Assembly: GCF_013349995.1 (NCBI RefSeq)
Contig: NZ_JABVXF010000023.1
Span: 1-64,000 of the forward strand
Origin: Pseudoalteromonas sp. 0303
GTDB taxonomy: Bacteria > Pseudomonadota > Gammaproteobacteria > Enterobacterales > Alteromonadaceae
Reading direction: 5' to 3'
Length of the DNA stretch: 64,000 nucleotides
Position numbers and translations under genes: made by a program. The notes below the pieces were generated by a model. It made no database searches and was not told the DNA's origin. It saw only the letters and a program-made list of their open reading frames with translations. This document shows, in pieces, positions 42,595-51,561 of the stretch. Numbering within the stretch: position 1 is the first letter of the stretch; each line of letters opens with the position of its first letter.

Positions 42595-42616
42595 GGCGCA
42601 TGCTTTAGCATGCGCC
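42595..42616. repeat. Strong hairpin between astC and astA
   Basis: GGCGCATGC and GCATGCGCC form a perfect 9-bp stem with loop TTTA, 8 bp after the astC stop and 15 bp before astA. No U-run follows. It probably protects mRNA 3' ends or tunes expression within the operon. Confidence 0.65.
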
Positions 42617-42631
42617 ATTGGAGTGCACTTA

Positions 42632-43666
42632 ATGCAAGTATTACGTCCTATAACAGCAAATGATTTTGCTGCGTTAAAACAAATTGCTATTGAATCTGGT
42701 CATGGTTTTACCTCTTTACCGGTTGACGACAATTTACTACAAGAAAAAATTGAACGCGCTGAACGCAGTTTTGCAAAAGATATTAATAAACCACAAGACG
42801 AAACCTATTTATTTGTATTAGAAGACAGTGAAACGGGTGACGTTATCGGCACAACGGCTATCGAAGCTGCTGTAGGAATGTCGGTTCCTTTGTATCATTA
42901 CCACCAAGGTAAAACTGTTCACCATTCACCTACTCTCAACGTATATAACACTGTTGATATTCTGAGTATGTGTAATGACTATACGGGTTGCTCTGAAATT
43001 TGTACCTTGTTCTTACGTGAGCAAAACCGCAAAGGCTTAACGGGTCGCTTTTTATCACGTTCTCGCTTTTTATTTATGGCCCAGCACAGCGAACGTTTTG
43101 CTGACACCATTATTGCAGAAATGCGCGGTGTAAGTGATGAAGACGGTCATTCACCTTTTTGGCAGTGGTTACAAGAACACTTTTTTAGCATTGAGTTCCC
43201 GCAAGCTGATCACTTAGTGGGTTTAGGCGATAAAGTTTTTATCAGCGAGTTAATGCCTAAGTACCCTATCTATGCCAACTTACTGAGCAAAAAAGCACAA
43301 GCTGTGATTGGTAAGGTTCATGAAAAAACCAAGCCTGCACTAAAACTTCTAGAAAAAGAAGGGTTTGAGCACCGTGGTTATGTTGACCTATTCGATGCAG
43401 GGCCAACTGTTGAAGCAAAGCTTGGCAATATTCGTAGTGTTCGTGAGTCACAAGTGTGCCCTATCACGATTGGTGAGCTTGCGCATATCAATGAGCAAAG
43501 CTCAGATACATTAGCTATCTGCAACCATGGTGTGAATGACTTTAGAGCCACATTTACCAAACATGCTCATTATAACCACGCCAAGCACACCTTAATCATC
43601 AGCCAAGAAGTGGCAGATGCACTTAAATTAAAACAAGGGGATGCAGCACGGTTCTTCCGTTTGTAA
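42632..43666 (+). CDS. astA: Arginine N-succinyltransferase
   Basis: A 344-residue AstA, the first step of the arginine succinyltransferase pathway (succinyl-CoA plus L-arginine). The length equals E. coli AstA. Typical segments are the N-terminal LRPITANDFAALKQIA, GFTSLPVDDNLLQEKIE, YTGCSEICTLFLREQNR and EMRGVSDEDGHSPFWQWL. ATG at 42632 with GGAGTG upstream is chosen over an earlier start lying in the hairpin spacer. It is second in the astCAD cluster. Confidence 0.96.
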   Translation: MQVLRPITANDFAALKQIAIESGHGFTSLPVDDNLLQEKIERAERSFAKDINKPQDETYLFVLEDSETGDVIGTTAIEAAVGMSVPLYHYHQGKTVHHSPTLNVYNTVDILSMCNDYTGCSEICTLFLREQNRKGLTGRFLSRSRFLFMAQHSERFADTIIAEMRGVSDEDGHSPFWQWLQEHFFSIEFPQADHLVGLGDKVFISELMPKYPIYANLLSKKAQAVIGKVHEKTKPALKLLEKEGFEHRGYVDLFDAGPTVEAKLGNIRSVRESQVCPITIGELAHINEQSSDTLAICNHGVNDFRATFTKHAHYNHAKHTLIISQEVADALKLKQGDAARFFRL

Positions 43667-43684
43667 CCACTTAAGGAGTTTAAA

Positions 43685-45157
43685 ATGAGTGTCACAACTC
43701 AACTTATCGATAACCAATGGCAAGCTGGCCTTGGTCATGATTTTAGTTCAATCAACCCAAGTAATGGCGAGGTTGTTTGGCAAGGTAAAACAGCTACGGC
43801 TGAACAAGTCGCTGATGCAATAAAAGCAGCTCGTAGTGCGCAGCTGGGCTGGGCTGATATGACTCTTGAAGAGCGTATCGTTATTCTTGAAAACTTTGCT
43901 GCAGAGCTTAAAGAGCACAGCGAAGAGTTTGCAACGATCATCGCCCGTGAAACAGGTAAACCGCTTTGGGAAACACGTACTGAAGTAGGTGCAATGACGG
44001 GTAAAATCGCCATTTCAATCAGAGCCTATAACGAACGTACTGGGACCACAGAAAACCCAATGCCTGGCGCTAAAGCGTTTATTCGTCATAAGCCACATGG
44101 TGTTGTTGCGGTGTTTGGCCCATACAACTTCCCGGGTCACTTACCAAATGGCCATATTGTGCCAGCTATTTTAGCGGGTAATACAGTTGTATTTAAGCCA
44201 TCAGAACTAACGCCTCATGTTGCTGAGTTCACCTTAAAACTTTGGCTAAAAGCAGGCTTACCAGCCGGTGTCATCAACCTTGTTCAAGGTGAAGTAGACA
44301 CAGGTATTGCTCTTGCATCTCACCAAGATATTGATGGCTTATTCTTTACGGGTAGCTCAAATACAGGTCACCTATTGCATAAGCAATTTGCAGGTCACCC
44401 AGGTAAAATCTTAGCGCTGGAGATGGGTGGTAATAACCCACTGATCGTAAAAGATGTCGCAGATGTAAGTGCGGCTGTTCACGACATTATCCAGTCTGGT
44501 TTCATTACGTCTGGCCAACGTTGTACCTGTTCTCGTCGTTTATTCATTGAGAACTCGGCAAATGGCGATGCAATTTTAGAAAAATTAATTGCTTCAACAA
44601 AAAATATTAAAGTAGCCGACAGCTTCAGCGAAGATCAACCGTTCATGGGTGCAATGATCAGCGAAAAAGCGGCTTTAGGTATGGTTGCAGCTCAGCAGCA
44701 GTTACTTGATATGGGAGCAACCTCTCTTGTCGAACTTAAGCATCTTGAACCGGGTACTGGTTTTGTAAGCCCTGGTATTATTGATGTAACGGCCGTTAAA
44801 GATATGCCTGATGAAGAGCACTTTGGTCCTCTTATCAAGGTTTATCGCTACACAGATTTCGATAGCGCGATTAATGAAGCAAATAACACCTCATTTGGTT
44901 TATCTGCTGGTTTATTAAGTGATGATAGCGATGACTACCAGCATTTCTTAAAACGTATTCGTGCCGGTATTGTTAACTGGAACCGACCAATTACAGGCGC
45001 ATCAAGCGCTGCACCGTTTGGTGGTATTGGTGCCAGTGGTAACCACAGAGCGAGCGCTTATTACGCTGCTGACTACTGTGCTTACCCTGTTGCTTCTGTT
45101 GAAGCCGATAAAGTTAACTTACCACAGTCCCTTGCGCCGGGCTTAATTATTGAATAA
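43685..45157 (+). CDS. astD: Succinylglutamate-semialdehyde dehydrogenase
   Basis: A 490-residue aldehyde dehydrogenase that oxidises N-succinylglutamate semialdehyde with NAD. General base Glu246 (LEMGGNNP) and catalytic Cys280 (SGQRCTC) are in place. [31 protein letters not shown] is the AstD-type cofactor region. AAGGAG precedes the ATG, 16 bp after astA. It works between AstC and AstE; astB and astE are not in this window. Confidence 0.95.
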   Translation: MSVTTQLIDNQWQAGLGHDFSSINPSNGEVVWQGKTATAEQVADAIKAARSAQLGWADMTLEERIVILENFAAELKEHSEEFATIIARETGKPLWETRTEVGAMTGKIAISIRAYNERTGTTENPMPGAKAFIRHKPHGVVAVFGPYNFPGHLPNGHIVPAILAGNTVVFKPSELTPHVAEFTLKLWLKAGLPAGVINLVQGEVDTGIALASHQDIDGLFFTGSSNTGHLLHKQFAGHPGKILALEMGGNNPLIVKDVADVSAAVHDIIQSGFITSGQRCTCSRRLFIENSANGDAILEKLIASTKNIKVADSFSEDQPFMGAMISEKAALGMVAAQQQLLDMGATSLVELKHLEPGTGFVSPGIIDVTAVKDMPDEEHFGPLIKVYRYTDFDSAINEANNTSFGLSAGLLSDDSDDYQHFLKRIRAGIVNWNRPITGASSAAPFGGIGASGNHRASAYYAADYCAYPVASVEADKVNLPQSLAPGLIIE

Positions 45158-45163
45158 TTGTTT

Positions 45164-45178
45164 GGCGGCCTCGCCGCC
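45164..45178. repeat. GC-rich hairpin between astD and the DUF1338 gene
   Basis: GGCGGC and GCCGCC pair around CTC, 6 bp after the astD stop. It is followed by TTAATT, so it may act as a weak terminator or mRNA stabiliser. It is the second such structure in the cluster. Confidence 0.55.
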
Positions 45179-45197
45179 TTAATTGAAGGAATTAAAC

Positions 45198-46001
45198 ATG
45201 CACACAGATGTAAACGCCCTATTTGAAAACCTATGGGACAACTATTTATCAGTTACGCCATCGGCAGTAAAAGTACATGAGTTACTTGGCTCAACACAAA
45301 AAGATGACGTGATTAACGATCACATCGCACTGCGTACTTTTAACCATGAAAAAATCGGTTTAGAAAAACTAGCTGCGCACTTTTTAGCTGTTGGCTACAA
45401 AGAATGCGGCGAGTACCATTTCGAAGCGAAAAAACTATACGCAAAGCACTTCGAACATTCAGATCCTAAGCAACCTAAAGTTTTCATTTCTGAATTACTT
45501 GTTGAGCAATGCTCAGAAGAATTACAAGCTATCGTTAACGACATGGTTGAACAGATTGACGAAGACGCTGTAACAGCGGATAATTTCCTATATTCAGGTA
45601 CACACTGGCAAGTAAGTTCAGACACTTACAAAAAGCTGCTAGCAGAAAGCGAATATGCTGCATGGATGTCAGCATGGGGTTACCGTGCTAATCACTTTAC
45701 CGTGAGCATCAATGAATTGGCTAAATTCGATGATATCGAAAGTGTAAACCAAGCACTTAAAGATGCAGGTTTTGCGCTAAATACATCTGGCGGCGAGATC
45801 AAAGGTTCACCAGAAGTATTACTCGAGCAATCTTCGACTCTTGCTGATGACAGCGAAGTTGAATTTAGCGATGGTGTTGTTGCCGTTCCGAGTTGTTTTT
45901 ATGAGTTCGCTCTGCGTTACGCAAAACCAGATGGCGAGCTATACACAGGTTTTGTGGCAGCATCAGCTGACAAAATTTTTGAGAGCACCAATGCTCGATA
46001 A
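45198..46001 (+). CDS. DUF1338 protein (2-oxoadipate dioxygenase/decarboxylase-like)
   Basis: A 267-residue DUF1338 protein. Larger members (HglS/YdcJ) are Fe(II) 2-oxoadipate dioxygenase/decarboxylases of D-lysine catabolism. Candidate metal ligands are His in INDHIALRTF, His in KLYAKHFEH or ADNFLYSGTHWQ, and a glutamate near the C-terminus. ATG at 45198 follows GAAGGA; TTG at 45183 is rejected. Its position after astD suggests a helper step on an arginine- or lysine-derived 2-oxoacid. Family is confident, substrate unknown. Confidence 0.85.
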   Translation: MHTDVNALFENLWDNYLSVTPSAVKVHELLGSTQKDDVINDHIALRTFNHEKIGLEKLAAHFLAVGYKECGEYHFEAKKLYAKHFEHSDPKQPKVFISELLVEQCSEELQAIVNDMVEQIDEDAVTADNFLYSGTHWQVSSDTYKKLLAESEYAAWMSAWGYRANHFTVSINELAKFDDIESVNQALKDAGFALNTSGGEIKGSPEVLLEQSSTLADDSEVEFSDGVVAVPSCFYEFALRYAKPDGELYTGFVAASADKIFESTNAR

Positions 46002-46030
46002 GTAAGTTATATTTTAATACTCAGGTCATT

Positions 46031-46921
46031 ATGAAAAAACTAGCGTTTAACTATCAAAAAAATCGTTTTTTTTATCAAATGGCTTGGGTATTTAACCTTC
46101 CTTTAGTACTTGTTGTAACATTTATTAGTATAACTGTTAAAGCCAATGAAAAGAGTGCTTTAACTATTCTAACTCCTTCCTATTTTGCAAATGAGTATGA
46201 CGAAAAGAACATAAATCAACACTTTTATAAAGTGATTGAACCTGCGTTAAGTGATGAATTTCAGCTAAGTGTCCAATTCACTAATCACGCTCGGGTAATG
46301 AAACGCCTAGCAAGCGAAAAAACGAGTTGTACTTACAATGCGATTAAGACACCCGAACGAGCTAAAAACATGTTGTTTTCAAACGTGCCTACTTATATGC
46401 ACATGCAAAGACAACTGTTCGCTTTAAAGCCGAATATCGACAACATTCCATCTTCTGCATCCGTTGAAAGCCTTTTAGCAAATAAACAAATTTTTGGTGT
46501 TATAGGCTCTACAAGCTACCAACAACTGGACCCTATTTTTGAAAAGCATAATACGAAAATAGCTCATATCTATGGTGAAAACCCGTTTCTACAATTAAGT
46601 AAGTTACTACTAAATCGTCGTATTGATTATATCGTTGCGTATCGAGAGTCTTTATATTCGCACCTAGACGCGAAGCAATTAAAGTTGATCAGCTCACGAA
46701 CGATAAAAGAATACCCTCAATTTATTAATGGCTTTTTTACCTGCAGTAAAACCACGGCGGGTTATCGTGCCATTGCACTTATCGATGAATATATGAAAAG
46801 TGCAGAAATGGCTGCCTATATTCAGCAATTACACAACCAAAGTAATCACCCAGATGACGCAAAAGCCATGCTCAACATTTATACGCAAAGATATGGAATA
46901 CGCTTCGAAAACAGTGACTAA
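46031..46921 (+). CDS. Exported solute-binding-type protein (PBP2-like)
   Basis: A 296-residue protein with an unusually long, basic N-terminal region before an apolar signal segment (about 20-38, cut after VKA). The mature part looks like an extracellular solute-binding type 3 protein without cognate ABC genes: it ends one lobe with ARVMKRLASEKTSCTYNAIKTPERAKNMLFS and later has FINGFFTCSKTTAGYRAI. Such orphans are numerous in Alteromonadales and may act as sensors or in chemoreception. AGGT lies before the ATG. Ligand unknown. Confidence 0.72.
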   Translation: MKKLAFNYQKNRFFYQMAWVFNLPLVLVVTFISITVKANEKSALTILTPSYFANEYDEKNINQHFYKVIEPALSDEFQLSVQFTNHARVMKRLASEKTSCTYNAIKTPERAKNMLFSNVPTYMHMQRQLFALKPNIDNIPSSASVESLLANKQIFGVIGSTSYQQLDPIFEKHNTKIAHIYGENPFLQLSKLLLNRRIDYIVAYRESLYSHLDAKQLKLISSRTIKEYPQFINGFFTCSKTTAGYRAIALIDEYMKSAEMAAYIQQLHNQSNHPDDAKAMLNIYTQRYGIRFENSD

Positions 46922-47038
46922 GCCAACTCGATTTGCTGCACAAAAATAACTCGAAATATTATAAAAAAATACTTGCGCAAATAAAAAAGCAGATCTATTA
47001 TCTCGCCGCTTCTTGATGATAGCCAATCCGAGTACATT

Positions 47039-47053
47039 ACAAACACTGTTTGT
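47039..47053. repeat. Small hairpin in the decarboxylase upstream region
   Basis: ACAAAC and GTTTGT pair around ACT. It lies about 130 bp before the decarboxylase start, in the spacer that must carry its promoter. Confidence 0.3.
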
Positions 47054-47124
47054 AGCAAGGCGATAGAGCAACTATCCAAGAGTGTATTTGATTGCACAGA
47101 ACATACTGTGCGCTTAATAACACT

Positions 47125-47160
47125 CAACTGACTCGGACTTCCATTTTTTCCGAGCAGTTG
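47125..47160 (+). promoter_or_regulatory. Leader hairpin just before the decarboxylase gene
   Basis: CAACTG-A-CTCGGA pairs with TCCGAG-CAGTTG, a 12-bp stem with one bulged A around an 11-base T-rich loop. It ends about 10 bases before the GGAGAG ribosome site of the gene at 47181. It could mask or regulate translation initiation, or act as an attenuator. Confidence 0.5.
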
Positions 47161-47180
47161 CTTAATTGCCGGAGAGTAAA

Positions 47181-48398
47181 ATGGCTATTTCAACAATTAC
47201 ACAAGACTTAACAATCAAAGTACCTGCAGCGTCGGTTGCTGCAAACGAACCAGTAGCACAACCATCAAACCAATTTATTGAACAGCTCGTTGCACAACAT
47301 GGTGCGCCATTAATGGTGCTTGATTGTGAATCAGTTCGTCATCAATACCGTGCATTAAGCCGTGCGTTACCAGGTGTTGTTTTACACTTTGCATTAAAGC
47401 CACTTCCTCATCCTGCGGTTGTTCGTACGCTTTTAGAAGAAGGTGCTAGCTTTGATTTAGCAACCAGCGGCGAAGTTGACTTAGTCGCCAGCCAAGGCGT
47501 ACCAAGTGACCGTACGATTCACACGCACCCAATCAAACGTGATCGTGATATCCGTGATGCACTTGAATACGGTTGCAATGTGTTTGTGGTTGATAACATC
47601 AACGAATTAGAAAAGTTCATTGCATATAAAGACCAGGTTGAGTTACTTGTTCGCTTAAGTTTTCGTAATGCGGAAGCATTCGCTGATTTATCGAAAAAAT
47701 TTGGTTGTAGCCCAGCAATGGCCATTGAAATCATTAGCTATGCGCAACAATTAGGTATTCGTATCAAAGGGTTGTCGTTCCATGTTGGCTCGCAAACAGC
47801 AAGCCCAGCTAAATATGTCACTGCCATTGCTGCATGTAACCAAGTGATTAACGACGTAGCCACATTAGGATTACCTGCGCTTAGTACGCTTGATATTGGC
47901 GGTGGTTTCCCAGTGCCTTACAACAAAGATGTGCTGCCAATTGATGAATTTTGTGCGCCTATTAATGATGCCTTAGCACAGTTACCAGAGACAGTTCGCG
48001 TAATTGCTGAACCAGGTCGCTTTATTGTAGCTAGTGCTGTAACCAGTGTTGCATCAGTAATGGGTCAAGTGGTACGTGATGGCAAGCCTTGGTACTATTT
48101 AGATGATGGAATTTACGGCTCATTCAGTGGTTTATTGTTCGATGAAGCCTCGTACCCTATCGACTCGTTCAAACAATCAAACGAACGTGTTGAGTCAGTG
48201 TTAGCAGGCCCGACTTGCGATAGCATCGACGTAGTAAGTGAGTCAATCATGCTACCAAAATTAAACAATGGTGATTTAATCATCAGCCGTATGATGGGTG
48301 CTTACACATTAGCAACCGCAACAGATTTTAACTTCTTCAAACGTGCAGAAGTTATCGTACTGAATGATGTAGTTCAGGTTGACGCACTCACCGGTTAA
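47181..48398 (+). CDS. Type III PLP ornithine/lysine decarboxylase
   Basis: A 405-residue alanine-racemase-fold decarboxylase of the eukaryote-like class that makes putrescine or cadaverine. The PLP lysine is Lys73 in HFALKPLPHPAV, SFHVGSQ stacks on the cofactor, DIGGGFP and AEPGRFIV bind phosphate, and GPTCDSID supplies the active-site cysteine from the other subunit. It resembles the dual L/ODC of Vibrio. ATG at 47181 with GGAGAG upstream; about 30 N-terminal residues extend beyond the conserved core. It follows the ast cluster, consistent with use of arginine-derived ornithine, but has its own leader. Confidence 0.93.
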   Translation: MAISTITQDLTIKVPAASVAANEPVAQPSNQFIEQLVAQHGAPLMVLDCESVRHQYRALSRALPGVVLHFALKPLPHPAVVRTLLEEGASFDLATSGEVDLVASQGVPSDRTIHTHPIKRDRDIRDALEYGCNVFVVDNINELEKFIAYKDQVELLVRLSFRNAEAFADLSKKFGCSPAMAIEIISYAQQLGIRIKGLSFHVGSQTASPAKYVTAIAACNQVINDVATLGLPALSTLDIGGGFPVPYNKDVLPIDEFCAPINDALAQLPETVRVIAEPGRFIVASAVTSVASVMGQVVRDGKPWYYLDDGIYGSFSGLLFDEASYPIDSFKQSNERVESVLAGPTCDSIDVVSESIMLPKLNNGDLIISRMMGAYTLATATDFNFFKRAEVIVLNDVVQVDALTG

Positions 48399-48413
48399 TC
48401 GTTTCCTCGACTA

Positions 48414-48437
48414 AAAGCATGTAAGGCAACATGCTTT
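48414..48437. repeat. Hairpin after the decarboxylase gene
   Basis: AAAGCATG and CATGCTTT pair (8 bp, 8-base loop) just before the main terminator at 48446-48479. It is probably part of a tandem 3'-end structure. Confidence 0.45.
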
Positions 48438-48445
48438 AACTCTTA

Positions 48446-48479
48446 AAATGCAGCTGCTCATTCCAGCTGCATTTTTTTA
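48446..48479 (+). terminator. Rho-independent terminator of the decarboxylase gene
   Basis: An 11-bp stem (AAATGCAGCTG and CAGCTGCATTT, 48446-48456 and 48464-48474) runs into seven T. The convergent DUF1704 gene ends at 48489. Confidence 0.88.
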
Positions 48480-48488
48480 TTTCTTTGT

Positions 48489-49769
48489 TTAAAGAAAGAG
48501 TGGTTTGTAATCGTTTTCTAATTGTTCAAACGACAAGTTACCAATAAAACGACCAAAGCTTAGCCAGGTTGCTAGGCCTCGTAAGTCTTTAAAGTGTGGT
48601 GGAATAAATTTAGGGTCTTCAATCACACCTAAATCATGTAATTGCGATATCAGTCTAAAATCATCAATTGAGATTTTACCGACCAATAACAAGTGCAATT
48701 GATCAATTCGACCTAACTGAATGGCAACTCGTATAAGGTTATACACCAACACGAAACCTTTGATGTAGGCGATATCTTTGGTAAAAGGTAAGCCTGTTGC
48801 TGTACTGCCTCTAAACACCCGCTGAGTAAGCGTATAACTGTCGTCTTTACTCAAACCTTGCGCTACATAATCACGATAAATATCAACGAACTCCGCGCCA
48901 TCAATAACCTTAGTAATACCTTGAATACGGTTCACTAATTTTGCTAAACGTCGTGGCGTCGACTTTAAAGTAATAATTTCGGTTAAGACAGCAAGGCCCT
49001 CTTGGGTCACTGTAGAGCTCGGTGTGCCTTTACTTAAACAGGTTAAATAGGGCTGAGCAAGACCGTTTTGCGTCGTCCCCACATGGATCCAGCCTTCATG
49101 CACCTCTAGAATATCTAGCTCTCTTTGAGAGAATTTAACATCTTGATTAAGTTTAATATTATTTGCACCTGCCGCAGCATCACTCACAATACCGTCGCTC
49201 AGAATAACCTCAACATCGATACCCGGCATCGTTTGAGCCACTTGTGATGCTAGAATTTTCACGGCATCTTGTGCATCTATGTTTTTTGGATCATCCGGTA
49301 AAATATCCGCATCAAGCATACTCTTTAGCGGCTGCTCAAGCATGGTTGCAAGCTCAGAAAGTGAAGGCTCTCCTGCATGGAATAAATCCTTGGGATGACC
49401 GAACAACTCAACTGACAAATCATGAAACTCTGGGGTACCACGATATTCAATCATACTAAGTACGGTTTTATATTCAGTACACATCTTGCTCATGTATTGC
49501 GCAATAGGATTTAGCTGCCCTAACTGGCTGATGATATCGCGATTTAAATCAGAAAACGCGCGGCGCAACTCGCTTGGTACAAAACCAAGATCACGCTGTT
49601 GGTAATAGGCTTGATCAACCGTTGGGTTCTTTTGGCATTTATGCTTAAAAAACTCTTCTTTGATTTGTTTATCCCAGTTGATCGCATCAAGAATACGAAT
49701 GGGTGTTTGCAATGCGATTAAACGGTCAGATAACTCGCGTGTTTTTGCTAATAATGCCTTATCTATCAT
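48489..49769 (-). CDS. DUF1704 (QEGLA-motif) putative metallopeptidase
   Basis: A 426-residue DUF1704/TIGR02421 protein, commonly named flavohemoglobin expression-modulating QEGLA protein. It has HEGWIH (His224-Glu225-X3-His229) followed by Glu257 in TQEGLA. That HExxxH-plus-Glu layout is the zinc site described for the eukaryotic DUF1704 tubulin carboxypeptidase MATCAP, so a zinc peptidase is plausible. No signal peptide, so cytosolic. It is a single gene convergent with the decarboxylase. Family is firm; activity and substrate are inference. Confidence 0.9.
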   Translation of the reverse strand: MIDKALLAKTRELSDRLIALQTPIRILDAINWDKQIKEEFFKHKCQKNPTVDQAYYQQRDLGFVPSELRRAFSDLNRDIISQLGQLNPIAQYMSKMCTEYKTVLSMIEYRGTPEFHDLSVELFGHPKDLFHAGEPSLSELATMLEQPLKSMLDADILPDDPKNIDAQDAVKILASQVAQTMPGIDVEVILSDGIVSDAAAGANNIKLNQDVKFSQRELDILEVHEGWIHVGTTQNGLAQPYLTCLSKGTPSSTVTQEGLAVLTEIITLKSTPRRLAKLVNRIQGITKVIDGAEFVDIYRDYVAQGLSKDDSYTLTQRVFRGSTATGLPFTKDIAYIKGFVLVYNLIRVAIQLGRIDQLHLLLVGKISIDDFRLISQLHDLGVIEDPKFIPPHFKDLRGLATWLSFGRFIGNLSFEQLENDYKPLFL

Positions 49770-49848
49770 GCTCTAGGCTCACTGTAAAATGAGCCTTGAG
49801 CATAGGCTAAATTTGCATAATAACAAAGTAAAATTAAGCGGTTTTGAG

Positions 49849-50715
49849 CTAAAATTCAGCGTGCTTAGAAACTAATTTTCCATCGTTGTAGAGAAGTAAA
49901 CTGGGTACCGAATTAATACTATTTTCGATAAATAAATCATTACCATAATCGATTGAAACCGGCATGGTTACAGCGAATTTATCTACATATTCTTGCACTG
50001 CACTTTGATCAGTCCACAGCTGACTCACTTTAACCTCGACATTAACTCCTTGCTCTGCCAGCGTATTAACGTGTTGCTGCGCTAGTACACACTGTTTTGC
50101 CATTGCAGGGCGCGTGTCGGCTAAGTACCAGTCGCACCACGTAGCGGTGAACAGCACGGCTTTTTTACCTTTGTTCGGAATTACCAAAGGAGTCGCTTGG
50201 CCGTGCTTTTCGCCTAGTAAGCGCGCTTTATCAACTTTGCCATTGTGTGATAACAAACGTAATGTGTTATCAAGCGGTTTATCAGCTTCGTGGCCTTGAA
50301 AAATCACCTTTTTATCACTATCGATCAACACATGAAACGGGGTGCCCATAAATTCATAATGTTTAGCAACCTGGGCTGTGTGATCAGTAAATAGTGGCAT
50401 AGTGAGCGAAAAGCGCTCTTTAACCTTAGCAACAGCGTGTGCATCATCATTAAGGTCAATATTAATAGCCAAAAATTGAATTTTATCGCCATACTGCTCA
50501 TAAGCATGCTGAAAATGCGGCATTTGCTCCATACATGGCTTGCACCAAGTAGCCCAAAACTTTAAGTAAACAGGTTTCTTGCCTAAGTAACTGTCAAGTT
50601 TAACTATTTGCCCCGCTTCATTTTCTAACATCAGGGGAGCTGTATTTGCTGATATGCTTTTGCTTACAAGCAACAAGCCTGTTAGTAGTATCAGGGGTAT
50701 AAACTTATATTTCAT
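49849..50715 (-). CDS. Periplasmic protein with two thioredoxin-like domains
   Basis: A 288-residue exported protein (signal about 1-23, SKSISA). The first domain (about 26-165) is TlpA-like with the redox motif Trp57-Cys58-Lys59-Pro60-Cys61 and the cis-proline FMGTPFHVL. A second thioredoxin-like domain (about 180-288) has TATWCDWYLADT, where the second cysteine of CxxC is Tyr, and a later Cys in MAKQC. GAGGGA precedes the ATG. It probably reduces a periplasmic disulfide protein or cytochrome precursor; the partner is unknown. It stands alone. Confidence 0.85.
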   Translation of the reverse strand: MKYKFIPLILLTGLLLVSKSISANTAPLMLENEAGQIVKLDSYLGKKPVYLKFWATWCKPCMEQMPHFQHAYEQYGDKIQFLAINIDLNDDAHAVAKVKERFSLTMPLFTDHTAQVAKHYEFMGTPFHVLIDSDKKVIFQGHEADKPLDNTLRLLSHNGKVDKARLLGEKHGQATPLVIPNKGKKAVLFTATWCDWYLADTRPAMAKQCVLAQQHVNTLAEQGVNVEVKVSQLWTDQSAVQEYVDKFAVTMPVSIDYGNDLFIENSINSVPSLLLYNDGKLVSKHAEF

Positions 50716-50916
50716 TGTGTGTCCCTCAAATAAAATCTATCTTAAGTTTAAGGTAAGAGAAAATATTGTAAATTTCCGACATCTGCTATCTAAATGTGAT
50801 TTTAGTGATTTATCGCAAAGTAAGGTTTTAAAAACACACAGCACGTTTAATACCTGCATAAAATAGCACTAAACTTTTTATAGATCTGAAACGTATTACT
50901 TCAAAAAGGAGTCATC

Positions 50917-51177
50917 ATGAAAAATGAGCTAGACGGTAAATTAATTCTATCTGTGTATGAAAAAATCATTCAACACGGCGAAGATCATGAAGATGGAAAG
51001 CTTTATGAGGGTATTTGCGCTTTTTCGGATATCGATGGTTATACGGTATATCTAAAAGGCAGTGGTGTGTTACTGCGCTTTGGCTTTCATAATACCTATC
51101 ACCTTGACTATCAACATGAAAAGAACAAAGAAGACTTTTTAAAGAAAGTGCTTTATATCGCAGAACAGGAACTGTAG
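50917..51177 (+). CDS. Small conserved protein, DUF3081-like
   Basis: An 86-residue acidic soluble protein with LSVYEKIIQHGE, GICAFSDIDGYTVYLKGSGVLLRFGFHNTYHLDY and a helical C-terminus. The pattern agrees with my memory of DUF3081, found in Shewanella and Pseudoalteromonas. AAAGGAG lies before the ATG. The next gene starts 7 bp after its stop, so the two form an operon. Function unknown. Confidence 0.75.
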   Translation: MKNELDGKLILSVYEKIIQHGEDHEDGKLYEGICAFSDIDGYTVYLKGSGVLLRFGFHNTYHLDYQHEKNKEDFLKKVLYIAEQEL

Positions 51178-51184
51178 AGAAGTA

Positions 51185-51484
51185 ATGAAACGACGGGTGA
51201 AAGCTGAATCAAATCAACAGCAGGCATTTATCAACCAAGTTATTAATGAACTAAAATCTAACCCAGGTAAGTTAGATATTATTCGCGAAAACCTTAGCTA
51301 CTATCGCGAACAACAGTTCCTCAAGCGTGGCTTTTTGCTTGCTATTGAGCGTTTTGATTGGGTATTTGAAGCAAGTAACGATGTAGATCATATCTGTGCG
51401 CAAATTTTAGCCGATGATTACATTGGCAAACGTTTGCGCCGCTACCCCTTGCTATATAAGGGCGTATTGGAACGTACCTATTAG
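51185..51484 (+). CDS. Small conserved hypothetical protein
   Basis: A 99-residue basic helical protein: an N-terminal segment with QQQAFINQVINELKSNPGKL and a C-terminal IGKRLRRYPLLYKGV. It has no signal peptide or membrane helix. GAGAAG precedes the ATG and overlaps the upstream stop region, so it is translated with the 86-residue gene. Not recognised further; the arginine-rich end could contact nucleic acid, but this is speculative. Confidence 0.68.
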   Translation: MKRRVKAESNQQQAFINQVINELKSNPGKLDIIRENLSYYREQQFLKRGFLLAIERFDWVFEASNDVDHICAQILADDYIGKRLRRYPLLYKGVLERTY

Positions 51485-51561
51485 ATATCCCACCGCTAAA
51501 ACATGATCTGTCCGGTAAAAAATGCTAGGTTAGCGCCATTTTGAAATAATGAGAACTGGAC

